NCBI GenBank assembly: GCA_024036415.1
Contig: JAMWET010003618.1
Location: 781,747 to 845,746, forward strand
Length of the DNA stretch: 64,000 nucleotides
Direction: 5' to 3'
Origin: Prochilodus magdalenae
Taxonomy: Eukaryota > Chordata > Actinopteri > Characiformes > Prochilodontidae
The notes beneath the pieces are model-generated. The model saw only the letters and a program-made list of their open reading frames with translations. It did no database searches and was not told where the DNA came from. Shown in pieces: positions 1-11,762 of this stretch (position 1 is the stretch's first letter; the number at the start of each line of letters is the position of its first letter). A program made the translations under genes and the position numbers.

Positions 1-461
1 TTACTGCGTACAGAGATACGTTTAAGCCTCAATTAGGTGCACGTTAACCTAGCCAAGGATAGCACTGAGCCTCGTGGGGATAGCTAGCCCTGGACATGTT
101 TGGTTAGCAAAGCCAAGCTTTATCGTGTCCGACCCGAGCTCAAGACCTCGCCTGTTCACCAGACACTCAGAATAACCGGTAAGCTAGCGGTTAGCCATTC
201 TGGCCAGCCGAACTTGTGGGAGACTGGACTATTAGCCTAGCCACCCCAAGCTAACCCCCGTCGCCCGAGCAGCCCCACCCGTGCCGTTGCAGAGAGAGGG
301 AGAGAGACAGAGCTTTTAGCCCAGTGAGGTTCAGTCACAAACTGAGGTGGGATTCTATTTTAAAACATTTTATTTTGCTCGAAAGAGTGAAGAGTGTGTT
401 TTATTTTCTGGGCCACAACGCATGCCAGCAACGAGTCCAGGCCTGCAACGAGTACTGAAGT
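1..461 (+). mobile_element. partial Ty3/gypsy LTR (window begins inside it)
   Basis: Positions 1-461 are the reverse complement of 17940-18810, which belongs to a complete solo LTR, apart from a ~400-nt segment present only in that copy. The match ends near AACGAGTACT; the next bases belong to reverse transcriptase (EAGLKVSLD), so LTR and mid-pol were joined by deletion of the 5' internal region including gag. Confidence 0.8.
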
Positions 462-1250
462 ACTGAACAAGAAGCTGGACTTAAGGTCTCGCTGGATATG
501 TGTCAGTTCTGTCAGCCCCGTGTCAAGTATGTGGGTCATAATGTGTCGGCCGAGGGCATAGCCACCGATCCCTCAAAGGTGGAAGCTGTCACCAACTGGC
601 CCCAGCCCTATGATATAAAGTCCTTAAGGTCATTCCTGGGGTTCTGTGGATACTATCACCGTTTCTTTGCCAATTACTCCTCCATCGTAAAGCCTCTAAC
701 AGACCTAACTCGAGGTTATGCTCCTTTAAGAAAAGAAAGGAAACCGAACAAAGGAAGAAACGTCCAGCATTTCAAAGAGTCCGAACCGTTTGGACAGAGT
801 TGGACGGAAGCTAGCACCAAGGTGTTTGAGCAGATTAAACAGTGTCTTACACAGGCCCCCGTACTGGCTTTTGCTGACCCAGACAAACCATTCATCCTTC
901 ATGTTGACGCTAGCCCAAGTGGCCTGGGAGCAGTGCTAAATCAAGAACATCAAGAAGGGCTGCGACCAGTCGCTTTCGCCAGCCGAGGATTGAGCAGTTC
1001 TGAGAGGAATTATCACATTCACCAGTTAGAATTCTTATCGCTGAAATGGGCAGTAGTGGATAAATTCCATGATTACTTGTATGGTGCCCGCTTCACTGTG
1101 AGGACAGATAATAATCCTCTCACCTATGTTTTGACTACAGCAAAGATAAACGCTATAGGTCATAGGTGGTTTGCAGCTTTGACAACCTATGATTTTGACA
1201 TTAAATACCGACCTGGAAAGATTAACATAGATGCTGACCTTCTATCCTGA
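462..1250 (+). pseudogene. Ty3/gypsy pol fragment: end of RT, RNase H
   Basis: The open frame starts mid-RT at LKVSLDMCQFCQPRVKYVGH, followed by SLRSFLGFCGYYHRFFANYS, both typical of the gypsy RT palm/thumb. RNase H follows (FILHVDASPSGLGAVLNQ, ELEFLSLKWAV-like block, TVRTDNNPLTYVL), ending IDADLLS and a stop. The catalytic YVDD portion of RT is missing, so the element cannot be autonomous. Confidence 0.88.
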
Positions 1251-1264
1251 TGTACTCTGGGAGA

Positions 1265-2670
1265 TGGCCCCAATGTAGAGTGGAAAAGCATATACCTTCC
1301 TGGGATCAAAGCGATCTGCAATGGAGTTTGTGTCCAAGACTCGAAAGAGATGCCTTTCAGATTGGCCGAACAGCTATGCACCCCTGCAGAAGCCATACCT
1401 ACAGCTTATGCTTTCCCTACTTCATTGAAAGGAGAGCAGATGGAGCTGTTGAGCAGAGAAGACATTGAGGCCGCACATGAAAGTGACCTGGTCATAAAAG
1501 CTGTGAAACAGGCCGTCAACACTAGCAGCTGGCCCTCAGAATTGACTCCTGAGCTGGGTCGGATGAAACGTGAAGCAGACAAGTTGGTCACCAAAGATGG
1601 GTTGCTGTATCGAGTAAAGAAACGACCATCTGGTTCAGAGACCCACTAGCTTGTGCTACCGCAGAGATACAGACAAAAAGTGATGACTGCACTTCATGAT
1701 GATCTGGGACACTTAGGGGTCGAGAGAACCCTCAAGGACCTCAGAAGTAGATTTTACTGGCCAAAAATGGCACATGAAGTTTAGCAGTATGTAAGGAACT
1801 GTGGAGAGTGCATTGTGCGAAAGAGCAGTAGTCCACAAGCAGCGCCTCTTCATCAGATCACAAGCAGTGGTCCCATGAACCTTGTATGCATAGATTTTCT
1901 CTCATTAGAAGCTGATTCCTGTGGTTTCACAAGTATCTTGGTAGAGACAGATCACTTCCTACAATACTTACTGGCCTTTCCCACGAAGAATCAGAAGGCG
2001 ATCACAGTGGCTAAATTCCTAGTGGAAAAGTATTTCGTTCACTATGGACTGCCTGCTCGCATCCACTCAGACCAAGGTCGAGATTTTAGAACTTTTGAAG
2101 CTCATTCGGGAACTTTTGAAGCTGTTAGGAGTGAGAAAGTCAAGGACCACGCAAGGTGATCCGCAGCCAGAGCGCTTCAACCGAACTCTTCTTTCAATGC
2201 TTGGAACGTTGTCAACTTCCCAGAAGCGTCAGTGGAGTCTTCATGTTGCTAGTTTGGTCCACGCCTACAATAAAAATGACGCAACAGGGTATTCCCCTTA
2301 CTTCCTGATGTTTGGCAGAGAAGCTCGTTTGCCAGTGGAAGTTTGGTTTGGCAGTTCTCTAACAGATGATAATGAAGTCACACATTCCCAGTATGTAAAG
2401 AAGCTGAGACAGGACTTAGAAAGTGCCTACCAATTGGCAGCTGAAGCAGCAGACAAGAGCCATCAAAGGAACAAAAACTGTATGACAAGTTAGTTCGTTT
2501 CCAGACCTTTGACCCTTTACCATGACAGAGTCCTTTTCAAGAATCTTCGATTGAAAGGGCAGCACAAATTGCACAGCCGATGGAATCCTGTTCCATACGT
2601 GGTAATTGGGAAGATGCCGAATCTCCCTGTCTATCAAGTGAAACCTGAGAAAGGCATAGGAAGTGTGAAA
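1265..2670 (+). pseudogene. Ty3/gypsy integrase region, copy 1
   Basis: Frame pieces at 1350-1649, 1815-2159 and 2044-2493 give an HHCC zinc-binding motif (HDDLGHLGVERT then CGECI), the integrase core (VCIDFLSLE and HSDQGRDF carry the first two acidic residues; PERFNRTLL carries the Glu) and TGYSPYFLMFGREARLP. Stops at 1649 and about 1784 and a frameshift after HSDQGRDF, where a short TTTTGAAGCT repeat is duplicated, make it non-functional. Confidence 0.88.
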
Positions 2671-2876
2671 ACCTTCTTCTCAGGCCTCTCTTTCCCCACT
2701 TCCTCCTTCTCTGACCCGCCCCTTTTCCCAGCAGACTCCCAACGCAGAGAGCTATGGGACAAAAAAATATATAATAAAAGCCAGGAAATTTAAGAACAAT
2801 TAGATGAACTATTTAAAGAACTAATTATTAACCTGGAAACTATTATCACTCCCGCTAATTATTTAGCAGGGTTACA
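2671..2876 (-). repeat. inverted fragment of the gypsy LTR start
   Basis: This is the reverse complement of the first part of the LTR at 4864-5100, ending exactly at the LTR terminus (GGGTTACA at 2869-2876). It separates two direct copies of the integrase region and has a ~23-nt internal deletion relative to the 3' LTR. Confidence 0.8.
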
Positions 2877-2880
2877 TTGA

Positions 2881-4697
2881 TGGCCTCAATGTAGAGTGGA
2901 AAAGCATATACCTTCCTGGGATCAAAGCGATCTGCAATGGAGTTTGTGTCCAAGACTCGATAGAGATGCCTTTCAGATTGGCTGAACAGCTATGCACCCC
3001 TGCAGAAGCCATACCTACAGCTTATGCTTTCCCTACTTCATTGAAAGGAGAGCAGATGGAGCTGTTGAGCAGAGAAGACATTGAGGCCGCACATGAAAGT
3101 GACCTGGTCATAAAAGCTGTGAAACAGGCCGTCAACACTAGCAGCTGGCCCTCAGAATTGACTCCTGAGCTGGGTCGGATGAAACGTGAAGCAGACAAGT
3201 TGGTCACCAAAGATGGGTTGCTGTATCGAGTAAAGAAACGACCATCTGGTTCAGAGACCCACTAGCTTGTGCTACCGCAGAGATACAGACAAAAAGTGAT
3301 GACTGCACTTCATGATGATCTGGGACACTTAGGGGTCGAGAGAACCCTCAAGGACCTCAGAAGTAGATTTTACTGGCCAAAAATGGCACATGAAGTTTAG
3401 CAGTATGTAAGGAACTGTGGAGAGTGCATTGTGCGAAAGAGCAGTAGTCCACAAGCAGCGCCTCTTCATCAGATCACAAGCAGTGGTCCCATGAACCTTG
3501 TATGCATAGATTTTCTCTCATTAGAAGCTGATTCCTGTGGTTTCACAAGTATCTTGGTAGAGACAGATCACTTCCTACAATACTTACTGGCCTTTCCCAC
3601 GAAGAATCAGAAGGCGATCACAGTGGCTAAATTCCTAGTGGAAAAGTATTTCGTTCACTATGGACTGCCTGCTCGCATCCACTCAGACCAAGGTCGAGAT
3701 TTTAGAACTTTTGAAGCTCATTCGGGAACTTTTGAAGCTGTTAGGAGTGAGAAAGTCAAGGACCACGCAAGGTGATCCGCAGCCAGAGCGCTTCAACCGA
3801 ACTCTTCTTTCAATGCTTGGAACGTTGTCAACTTCCCAGAAGCGTCAGTGGAGTCTTCATGTTGCTAGTTTGGTCCACGCCTACAATAAAAATGACGCAA
3901 CAGGGTATTCTCCTTATTTCCTGATGTTTGGCAGAGAAGCTCGTTTGCCAGTGGACATTTGGTTTGGCAGTTCTCTAACAGATGATAATGAAGTCACACA
4001 TTCCCATTATGTAAAGAAGCTGAGACAGGACTAAGAGAGTGCCTACCAATTGGCAGCTGAAGCAGCAGACAAGAGCCATCAAAGGAACAAAAAGCTGTAT
4101 GACAAGTTAGTTCGTTTCCAGACCCTTGACCGTGGTGACAGAGTCCTTCTCAAGAATCTTGGATTGAAAGGGAAGCACAAATTGCAAAGCCGATGGAATC
4201 CTGTTCCATACGTGGTGATTGGGAAGATGCCGAATCTCCCTGTCTATCAAGTGAAACCTGAGAAAGGCATAGGAAGTGTGAAAACCCTCCACCGAGATCA
4301 CCTCCTGCCTATAGGACAGCTTGTGAGGTTACCACCTACTGCTGATGAGGAGCCATTGCAAAGAAAAACACGTGGGTCCGGTGAACCCATTACATATTCA
4401 AGTGACTCTGAAAGTGAGGAAGACCATGAGATCTATTACACCATTGACATGGATCTCCCTTCTGCCAAGAACAAAGAGACCACACCCAGCTATGAAATAG
4501 CTCATGATGGTGAGGAGCAAAGAAATGATGCTTATGTGCAAGATGATGTGGTTGTGAGTGACCAAGAGGTCAACGATGGCCTTTTGATGCCGTTGGAAAT
4601 GAATCCTGATACAGAGGGCGAAGGCAGCTGGAGACATTGCCCCAAGTTCTTGCTCTCCGGTTCACCCAGATGTCACTCTGTCAGCCAATGCACATGA
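2881..4697 (+). pseudogene. Ty3/gypsy integrase region, copy 2, with pol C-terminus
   Basis: Positions 2881-4284 repeat 1265-2668 at an offset of 1616, nearly base for base, including the same two stops and the same frameshift. This copy extends further: 4050-4697 encodes the C-terminal integrase part (LVRFQTLDRGDRVLLKNLGL, LQSRWNPVPYVVIGKMPNLP, VKTLHRDHLLPIGQ) and an acidic tail. Shared lesions mean the duplication followed inactivation or was made from an already broken template. Confidence 0.88.
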
Positions 4698-4850
4698 TTA
4701 AGAAAGCACACAGTCAAGCAAAGATAAGAGTCCTGCTCATAATAGTTCATAGGGGGGTAATTAATAGGTTTGAGGGACTAGAATTTGAACATGCCCGAGA
4801 TACCATTCCCCTAATGTAAGGTTAGGTCATATGGGGACATCCTGACCATT

Positions 4851-4863
4851 AGTGGGGGGAGGA
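4851..4863 (+). other. polypurine tract of the gypsy element
   Basis: AGTGGGGGGAGGA lies immediately before the LTR start TGTAACCC, the expected plus-strand priming site. It identifies the following LTR as this element's 3' LTR. Confidence 0.75.
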
Positions 4864-5734
4864 TGTAACCCTGCTAAATAATTAGCGGGAGTGATAATAA
4901 TTTCCAGGTTAATAATTAGTTCTTTAAATAGTTCATGTTATTGTATTAAATTAGCTCTGTTCAGTCTCTATATTTTCTGGCTTTTATTTTATTTTGTCCC
5001 AAAGCTCTCTGCGTTGGGGGTCTGCTGGGAAAAAAAGGGGCGGGTCAGAGAAGGAGGACGCAGGGAAAGAGAGGTCTGAGAAGAAAGTTCAAAGGGGGTC
5101 TAGGTGGCGAACGGAGAAATATACAGTCCTGCAGTTGTGTTATTAGCTCAATATCAGGATAAACTGTAAAGTCGTGGCTTTAAGATAAGTGACATGACGG
5201 TAATGTTTTGTTATCACTTGTGTTTTACTGCGTACAGAGATACGTTTCAGCCTCATTTACGAGTCCAGGCCTGCAATGAGAACTTTAACTAGTTAAATGC
5301 CGGCTTAGGAGTGTGTTTGTGTGTGTGTGGGCCCACTACACAGGTTTAAGATTGAAGTTTGGATTCCCAACCATTTGAGTGAATTGTACTGAAGAGTTTA
5401 GATTTACTATACATATACGTTAAAAAGTTTGGTTTAATTAATATACATATGTTTTAGTCTGGGGTGTATTAAAATACAAGCCAATTACATCCTATACTGT
5501 GGTTTAAAGTGTGTATTTTTATTGCGTTTCATTCAGTGAAATAGGACTAGTGTAAATACAGCCCTTGTACATATTGGAGGCACCGCCATTGCACTTAAAA
5601 AAATCTGTAAAACTCATATTATTGGTAAAATTATAATTTTTTCTTTAACATAAACCAAGTGAACCCAGGGCACTCTTATTGGTTATATTAGTCAGTCGAG
5701 TAAAATCACTAATACCTTGTTTAGGAGCACTACA
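4864..5734 (+). mobile_element. 3' LTR of the gypsy element (internally deleted)
   Basis: 871 bp from TGTAACCC to CACTACA. It matches the reverse complement of the solo LTR 17513-19181, but about 680 bp between the TACGTTTCAGCC and ACGAGTCCAGGC blocks are absent, as is the CA/GT microsatellite expansion. The window's first 461 bases carry the part missing here. Confidence 0.82.
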
Positions 5735-7415
5735 AAGATATTTTGGATTAACATCTTACTGAGTCCTGCTCTCTGACCGGAACCTCCTGTTTCTGAGATC
5801 AGCGCTTCAGAAGCGCTTAAAGGTTAAAGAAATAGAACTGGAAAAAGCACGACTCATTGCAACCTTCCTTAAAGGTTCAGAGATAGAGCCTTCGGAGCAC
5901 TCTACACCAAATACACCAAAAATTTCCCAGTCCAACACATTCAGTCTTCTGATTACACAGTTCCAGTTCCATGCTACAAGATGACTCCCATTGATCAAGT
6001 ACCTCCATCAGTAGCTGGACAGCAGTCGTCTCCTGCTCCTCCTGTCCAACAGGGCGCTCCCCAAAGTCCAGCTAGAATTCATCAAGTGGCTCAGATTCAT
6101 ACTGAAATACCGACTAATGAGACCTCTGATCTTCATATGCAGTCGCCATGGGCCCCACCCTTTGCATCTACACGTCTCCCTAGTGTGCCCCAAGGGCAGT
6201 CCTTAGTTCCTAGCCAGCCTCCATCTGGTTTGGCACAGCCTCCTAGATGGTACAAGGCTCCAGATCAAACATGCAACCATCAAAGAAACGTAACTGGGTT
6301 GCATGTGAAAAATCAAGCCCAGTCACACCCTGTGATGCAAAGCAACCTGAACATGGGACCCAATCTGCATCATCATGCTCCTCAGCCATTATTTTCCCAA
6401 CATAGGCTGAGCACATCAAACCTAAGCCAAGAATCACCATCAGCACGAAATACTAGCTTGATGGATTTACTGATTGCTACTTCCTATGGAATACCCGAGC
6501 CATCTTTGCCCACATTCAGCAGTGGTAAAGAATCATATTTTGCCTTGCTAAAAATGGGGTTAGACAGTCTCATTGGTGCCCACAGTCACTTAACAGAGAC
6601 TTTCAAATATCAAGTTCTCTTTGATCACTTGAAACTGCCAAGTGCTTACAGGCTGGCTCAGGCCTACCCCCTACACTACAGCCCTGTATGCTCTCCAAGA
6701 AAAGTATGGGCAACCACGCCAGCTTGTCCAGAGTGAATTAGGAACTATCCTGAATGCCCCTTCCATCAGAATAGGGGATACTGAAGGCTTTGATAACTTT
6801 GCACTGTCAGTACATGCCCTGGTTGGCATGCTCTGCTCTTTGGAGGGTAAGAATGGCTATGAGTTGAAATGTGGCTCGCATGTAGATAGATTACTAAGTA
6901 AGCTTCCTGCATATTACCGTGATGGATTTGTGGAATATTGCTTCAGTCATGGCATACTGCAGACTGGAACTGATAGAACCTATACCCTTCCTGAGTTTTC
7001 TGCATGGCTCCAGCTGAAATCACAGGCCAAGCGCATCTCAAGTCGTGCTGCTGACCTGTTCCACGAGTCGGTTAAACCAGTGAAAAGGACACAAAGAACT
7101 CCGAAGATGACATCCGCTATCTACTATGGTGCCGAAAACAGTGTTGTGAGTGAGCCCACATTATCACCTATTGCAAGGGAAGCCTTCACAAAGGTTAAAG
7201 ACAAACCTAAACCATGCTTCCCTTACTGTAACACGCAGGAACACTATCTCAGCGTCTGTGCTAAGTTCAAGTCCCTGACCCCCAGCCAGATCTCAGAATT
7301 GCTAAAGGACAAAGGCTGCTGGCGCTGTGGACGAAATCATAAGCCAGAGAGTTGTACCCTTAAGAAACATTGTAACATCTGTAAGTTTTGGATGAAGGTT
7401 CGGAGCGAACGATAA
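5735..7415 (+). pseudogene. BEL/Pao gag remnant
   Basis: A coiled, charged segment (RLKVKEIELEKARLIATFL, ~5812) is followed in another frame by a Pro/Gln/His-rich region (5981-6640), then, after a frameshift near 6650-6700, the BEL gag core (ALYALQEKYGQPRQLVQSEL, LLSKLPAYYRDGFVEYCF, FSAWLQLKSQAK) and cysteine clusters CFPYCNTQEH and CWRCGRNHKPESC. Gag packages the element RNA; two frame changes make this copy dead. It begins exactly where the gypsy LTR ends. Confidence 0.8.
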
Positions 7416-8709
7416 TCCTTTCTCCCGCTGTCCAGCATCTGGGTCTGAGGAAAGAGCCTCTTTAAGAACCATCCGCTATGATGTCATACAACTGCAAGGA
7501 TCATCAGTCTCGTTTGACATCTCACCTGCTCACAACCTAGACAAGAGATTCAAAATTCATCCAGCATTCACTGCAGATGAGCTTGGTCTGTCTGAGCATA
7601 CCCCCCAGTAAAGGCTCTGACTGCAAAATACCATCACCTACAGGGTTTACCCCTGTGATCTATAGACAGAGTTCACCCAGTAGTACTTATTGGGTCAGAT
7701 TTCCCTCACCTGCTCCTTCCTACCCAGCCAGTCAGAGTCAGACCACCCATCAAACTTGGTTCATTTGACTACAAGTGATCAACAATGTCTCTTCACCACA
7801 GTCACGTCTCCTGCTTCTGATCTCCTGCGCCATGTAGAGAAACTGTGGCAATTAGACACACTGCCCTATGTTGGAAGGGAAGTTGTCACACGCTCAAAGT
7901 GGGATCAGCAAGCTCTGGCTCTTTTGGAACAACACACAGCCCAAGTAGAAGTGGATGGAATAAGGAGATACGCTACACCTCTTCTGAGGTGCAAGGACTC
8001 ACCACTCCTCAAAAAACCCACAACCGCCTGTCTTGCCTTATTACGGAGCACAAAGCGCCGAAATGCTAAAAATGCAAAGCAAGCCCAAGACTACCAACAA
8101 GAAATGGAGAAACTGGAGAAAAGTCTGACTAAAGTCATCATACAAGATCTGTGGAAGACAGAGATTAGCTGGGATGAGCTTCTCCCAGCTGGCTTGCTGG
8201 AGCAATGGAGAGATTGGGAAGCTGAGCTTGTGTACCTACCTTCAGTCGAGATCCCTCGATGCTATGTTCCCCCATGTACAGATAAAGAAGCAGCAAGTAG
8301 AGAGGCACATGTATTCTGTGATGCTTCCAAAAGGGTGTACGGGTCAGTAGTCTATCTTCGTACACAGTGTGCACAGAAGCATGTTCATTTGTCATTTGTG
8401 ACGGCAAGATCCAGGGTTGCTCCTCGCAAACAAATTTCAATGCCACGCCTAGAATTGTGCGCCGCAGTCACTGGAGCACAGCTGGCAGGAGTTCTTAATA
8501 CAGAGCTGGCCATTCCTGTCAGTGACATAACTATGTGGACAGACTCAACTACCGTACTGAACTGGATCCAGTCCGATTCATGTCGCTATAAGGTGTTTGT
8601 GGGTACCTGCATCTCTGAAATCCAGACTCTCACAGAGGTAACCAACTGGAGATATGTCAAAACGGCTGATAACCCAGCAGATGACCTGACCAAAGGAAAT
8701 GCACAGTAG
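7416..8709 (+). pseudogene. BEL/Pao pol remnant lacking the RT core
   Basis: Protease-region debris to ~7690 is followed by an open frame: LRHVEKLWQLDTLPYVGREV and VDGIRRYATPLLR (N-terminal RT region), then an abrupt join to DLWKTEISWDELLP, then the BEL-type RNase H block (AHVFCDASKRVYGSVVYLRT, MPRLELCAAVTGAQLAGVL, MWTDSTTVLNWIQ, NPADDLTKG). The RT catalytic region between KSLTKV and IIQDLW and all of integrase are missing. Confidence 0.85.
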
Positions 8710-8737
8710 ACCATAATTTGTGTGCGGCAATTTGACC

Positions 8738-8740
<3 letters not shown>

Positions 8741-8792
<52 letters not shown>
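8741..8792. repeat. (AC)n microsatellite, ~26 units
   Basis: Uninterrupted dinucleotide run at the 3' edge of the BEL remnant. Confidence 0.97.
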
Positions 8793-8794
<2 letters not shown>

Positions 8795-10180
8795 AAAACC
8801 AGACATATTCCATTCACATACCAGCTAAGTCAATATACAAGTTCATTGTACTCATCACCAAATCGACCATTGAAGATATTTTGGATGAACATGAGCCTCC
8901 TGTTTCTGAGATCTACCAAGCCAGCACCCCCAGAGTTCATACTCTATTTCAAGCACTTCAATATATACATCGCTTCAGACAATATCCATTTCTTTGTACA
9001 TTTACATATTGTATTATCTTCAACAACAAACCTCTTGCATTTAGTAGCGCTAAATTAGCTTAGCCTAGTGCATGGCCGAGTAACTAGGCCACAACCACTA
9101 TGCACGTTAGCGCTACGTATCTTGTTCCGCTATTTTAGCTATCTTAATGAAAAATACAGATAAATGAGGTCTGTACTCACCGAATCCAATCCGAGTTATA
9201 TTTCGTCACCATGTATGCAGATCGCAATTAAGTTTTCACCGCAGGCAGTGATGCAGACATCTAAATCAGAATGATTCAAGCGCTAACACGCGTAGCAAAA
9301 TGTTAAGCTGTTTTACACTTAACTTCACGGACTTTCTCCAAGCCCTAAGCCTTGTGCATTGCCGAACTTTTAAAACCAAACTCTGAAGTTACAGACTCCT
9401 AACATCCAGTGGAAGTCTCTACCCGTTCAGCTCGTGGAGTACTCTCCCCACTCTCCCCTCCCGAGGGGGGGAGTGAAAGGGTAAAAAGAGGCGGAGCTAA
9501 CACTTCCTTGCCGTTTTATTGGCTATTAACACCGTCTGATGTAATAATCAAAATATTTACTTTGCATTGTTCCTGCTTTTGTTTTTGAATAACTAATGTT
9601 TGATTTAGTTTCAACACGCCACTGTTTAATGTCTTTTCAGAAATAAATTACCACTTGTCCCAGTGTCTTTTAGTGACACGTATGCGACCTGGGTTACACC
9701 TGTGTAACAATCACGCCCTTTTTGCAAATTTGGCCCGTCTCCACAGCAGGTTGGGGTCAAAAACTAAACCCCTGTCTGCATCTGCCGCATAACAGTCGCC
9801 CTCAATCCGAGCTTTCAATATGATTTCGGGACGGAGTCAGATACCATACTACGAGCAGGGTAAAAGTAAACCTCCCAGGAGCGTTATTATGAGGAAATAT
9901 GTTGTTAAAATGACAAAATATGTGCACTAAAATACAGACAGTAGCAGGCTAGTAGCTGTGTCTGACTCTGTGGTTCAGTGTGTTACTGTAGTTCAGATTA
10001 AACTACACCTGAATATTTAGACCAGTTCACTGCAGAAGCGGGAACCGCATCATGACGAGGCTTCAGTACGTGAAGCGAAATAGCTCAAACCCTGTTCAGA
10101 CAAGAGAGCCAAAGTCCCTGTCAATACCTTTGATTTCAGGAGAGTTGCTGGAGGAGTGTCTGTTGGCTGTTTGCATACAG
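8793..10180. other. unassigned DNA, possibly BEL flanks
   Basis: No coding region found. Positions 8877-8920 share two blocks (AAGATATTTTGGAT and CCTCCTGTTTCTGAGATC) with 5734-5797, so part may come from the BEL 5' end. The stretch 9000-9716 has an AAATAAAT signal at ~9641 and ends GTGTAACA, vaguely LTR-like, but no second copy is visible. Confidence 0.3.
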
Positions 10181-10231
10181 TCTACATGATCTGGTGAATT
10201 TGGTGTGAAGGTTGACTGCCCTCAGCACCAC
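10181..10231 (+). mobile_element. Tc1-like transposon remnant, left part of a split copy
   Basis: GGTGAATTTGGTGTGAAG and CTGCCCTCAGCACCAC correspond to the transposase region just before the NPIEHLWDE motif of fish Tc1-like elements. The sequence resumes at 16745 with CTGAACACCTTTGGGAT, so a hAT insertion split it. Confidence 0.6.
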
Positions 10232-10832
10232 CATGGCTGGATTACTGACCGGGCCAGTGGGGCCAGCGCCCAGGGGCCCCTGAGGTCAGGAGGCCCCGGC
10301 CCAAAACATTTTGCGATGCCTATCAACATTTATGACACAATATATATTTTTTCCGAGGGCCCTCCATTTTTAGGATCCTCTGACTGTTAGGGATATTGAC
10401 CCCAGGGCCTCTTGGGGGCCCTAGCCATGCTTTTGGGCCCCTTATGAAAATGGATGAGGCGTTATGGCACTGCTCTGACTTCGGGTTCTGGCTATTAGGG
10501 GTCCTAGGAAAGAGGGGAGAATATATTTAGAGGGCCCTGGTTATGAGAGCCCCTGCTATGGGGCCTTTGACTTCCATAGAAGTCGTTTACCATGGCTCCT
10601 TGACTTTCTGGGGACCTACAAACTGCCAGACAAGCTACCATATTTCATAACAGACGTTTTGTTGCAAATATGCGATTTTGATTTGAGACTTAATGTTTCT
10701 GAATTTGTATTGTTTCAAAATTATTATGTTCAATTTCTTTTGAGCGCGGAGACACAAATTAACAGTTTGACATGACTTGACATGTTTCAAGGCAGTGTGA
10801 AGCGGTCTCGACAATAATTAAACATGATTTAA

Positions 10833-10925
10833 TTAGATTAGATTCACCTTTATTGTCATTGTGCAGAGTACAGGTACAGAGCCATTGAAATGCAGTTAGC
10901 ATCTAACCAGAAGTTCAAGTACAGT
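10833..10925 (-). repeat. LINE 3' tail fragment
   Basis: On the minus strand it reads GCACAATGACAATAAAGGTG followed by AATCTAATCTAATTAA, the common 3' end of fish L2/Rex-type LINEs with short terminal repeats. No coding part is attached. Confidence 0.6.
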
Positions 10926-11762
10926 ATTATTTACAAAAAGAGCTGAAATAATAATATCATTAACACAGCATTTTTAATATACTCAAAACCTTCCCGCTGT
11001 CTCCCTCTCCATGCCTCTCTCTCTACACACACACACACACAAAACAGAATTTTTTGTAGTAGATAGTGGCTGCGACTCCCCCAGTCTCTCACTCAGTGGT
11101 GAAAAATTGTTAAATTCCCACGGGGGCTGAGCCAAACAGGTGTTGCAAGAACTTCCAAGTGAATATGCAAGATCTGTATAAAACCCCCTGCCAGTATCAA
11201 AACTCCTCACATTCAGACAGTTCAGCTTGCAAACTTGCTCTGTGCTTTTACTACAACTTTTATCTTGATATTACCAGATCAGCAAACAACAGCCTTTTTA
11301 AAAGGCTCATTGCCCTTTATACTGCATTATATTATTTTATAATATATATAAATAGCTTTATATTATACTATACTGCATATATTCTGTTACATTCTTTTCA
11401 AAATCTTTTCAAAGGCTTATATATTATATTACTATATATAGTATATTAAACTTTGAAAGGTTCACAGCCTTTTTCAAGGCTAGTGTAATGTTGCTAACTA
11501 GCAACTCGCACCTTTTTTAAAAGCATATTTTTATTTGAATATTACATTTTTGATAATCGTAGAAGTGTAAGCTTCATAATATTAGTACATACATACAATA
11601 CATTTACAATAACAACAATTTATAGCTAAATATATATATTTTTCCTGTATTTTTTTCCTGAACATACAATATAGAAACAACATAGTAAGTATTGGATAGG
11701 AATAGGAATTTGCAGGACAAGCTTCTATATTTGCATCTTAAGAAACACTTGCCATTAATAAC

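Noticed and set aside
8720..9063. Plus-strand frames rich in Thr-His repeats
   Set aside because: Translation of the CA microsatellite and AT-rich flank; no coding evidence.
11159..11449. 96-codon frame in the hAT 5' region
   Set aside because: AT-rich low-complexity Tyr/Ile/Leu translation upstream of the transposase, no similarity recognised.
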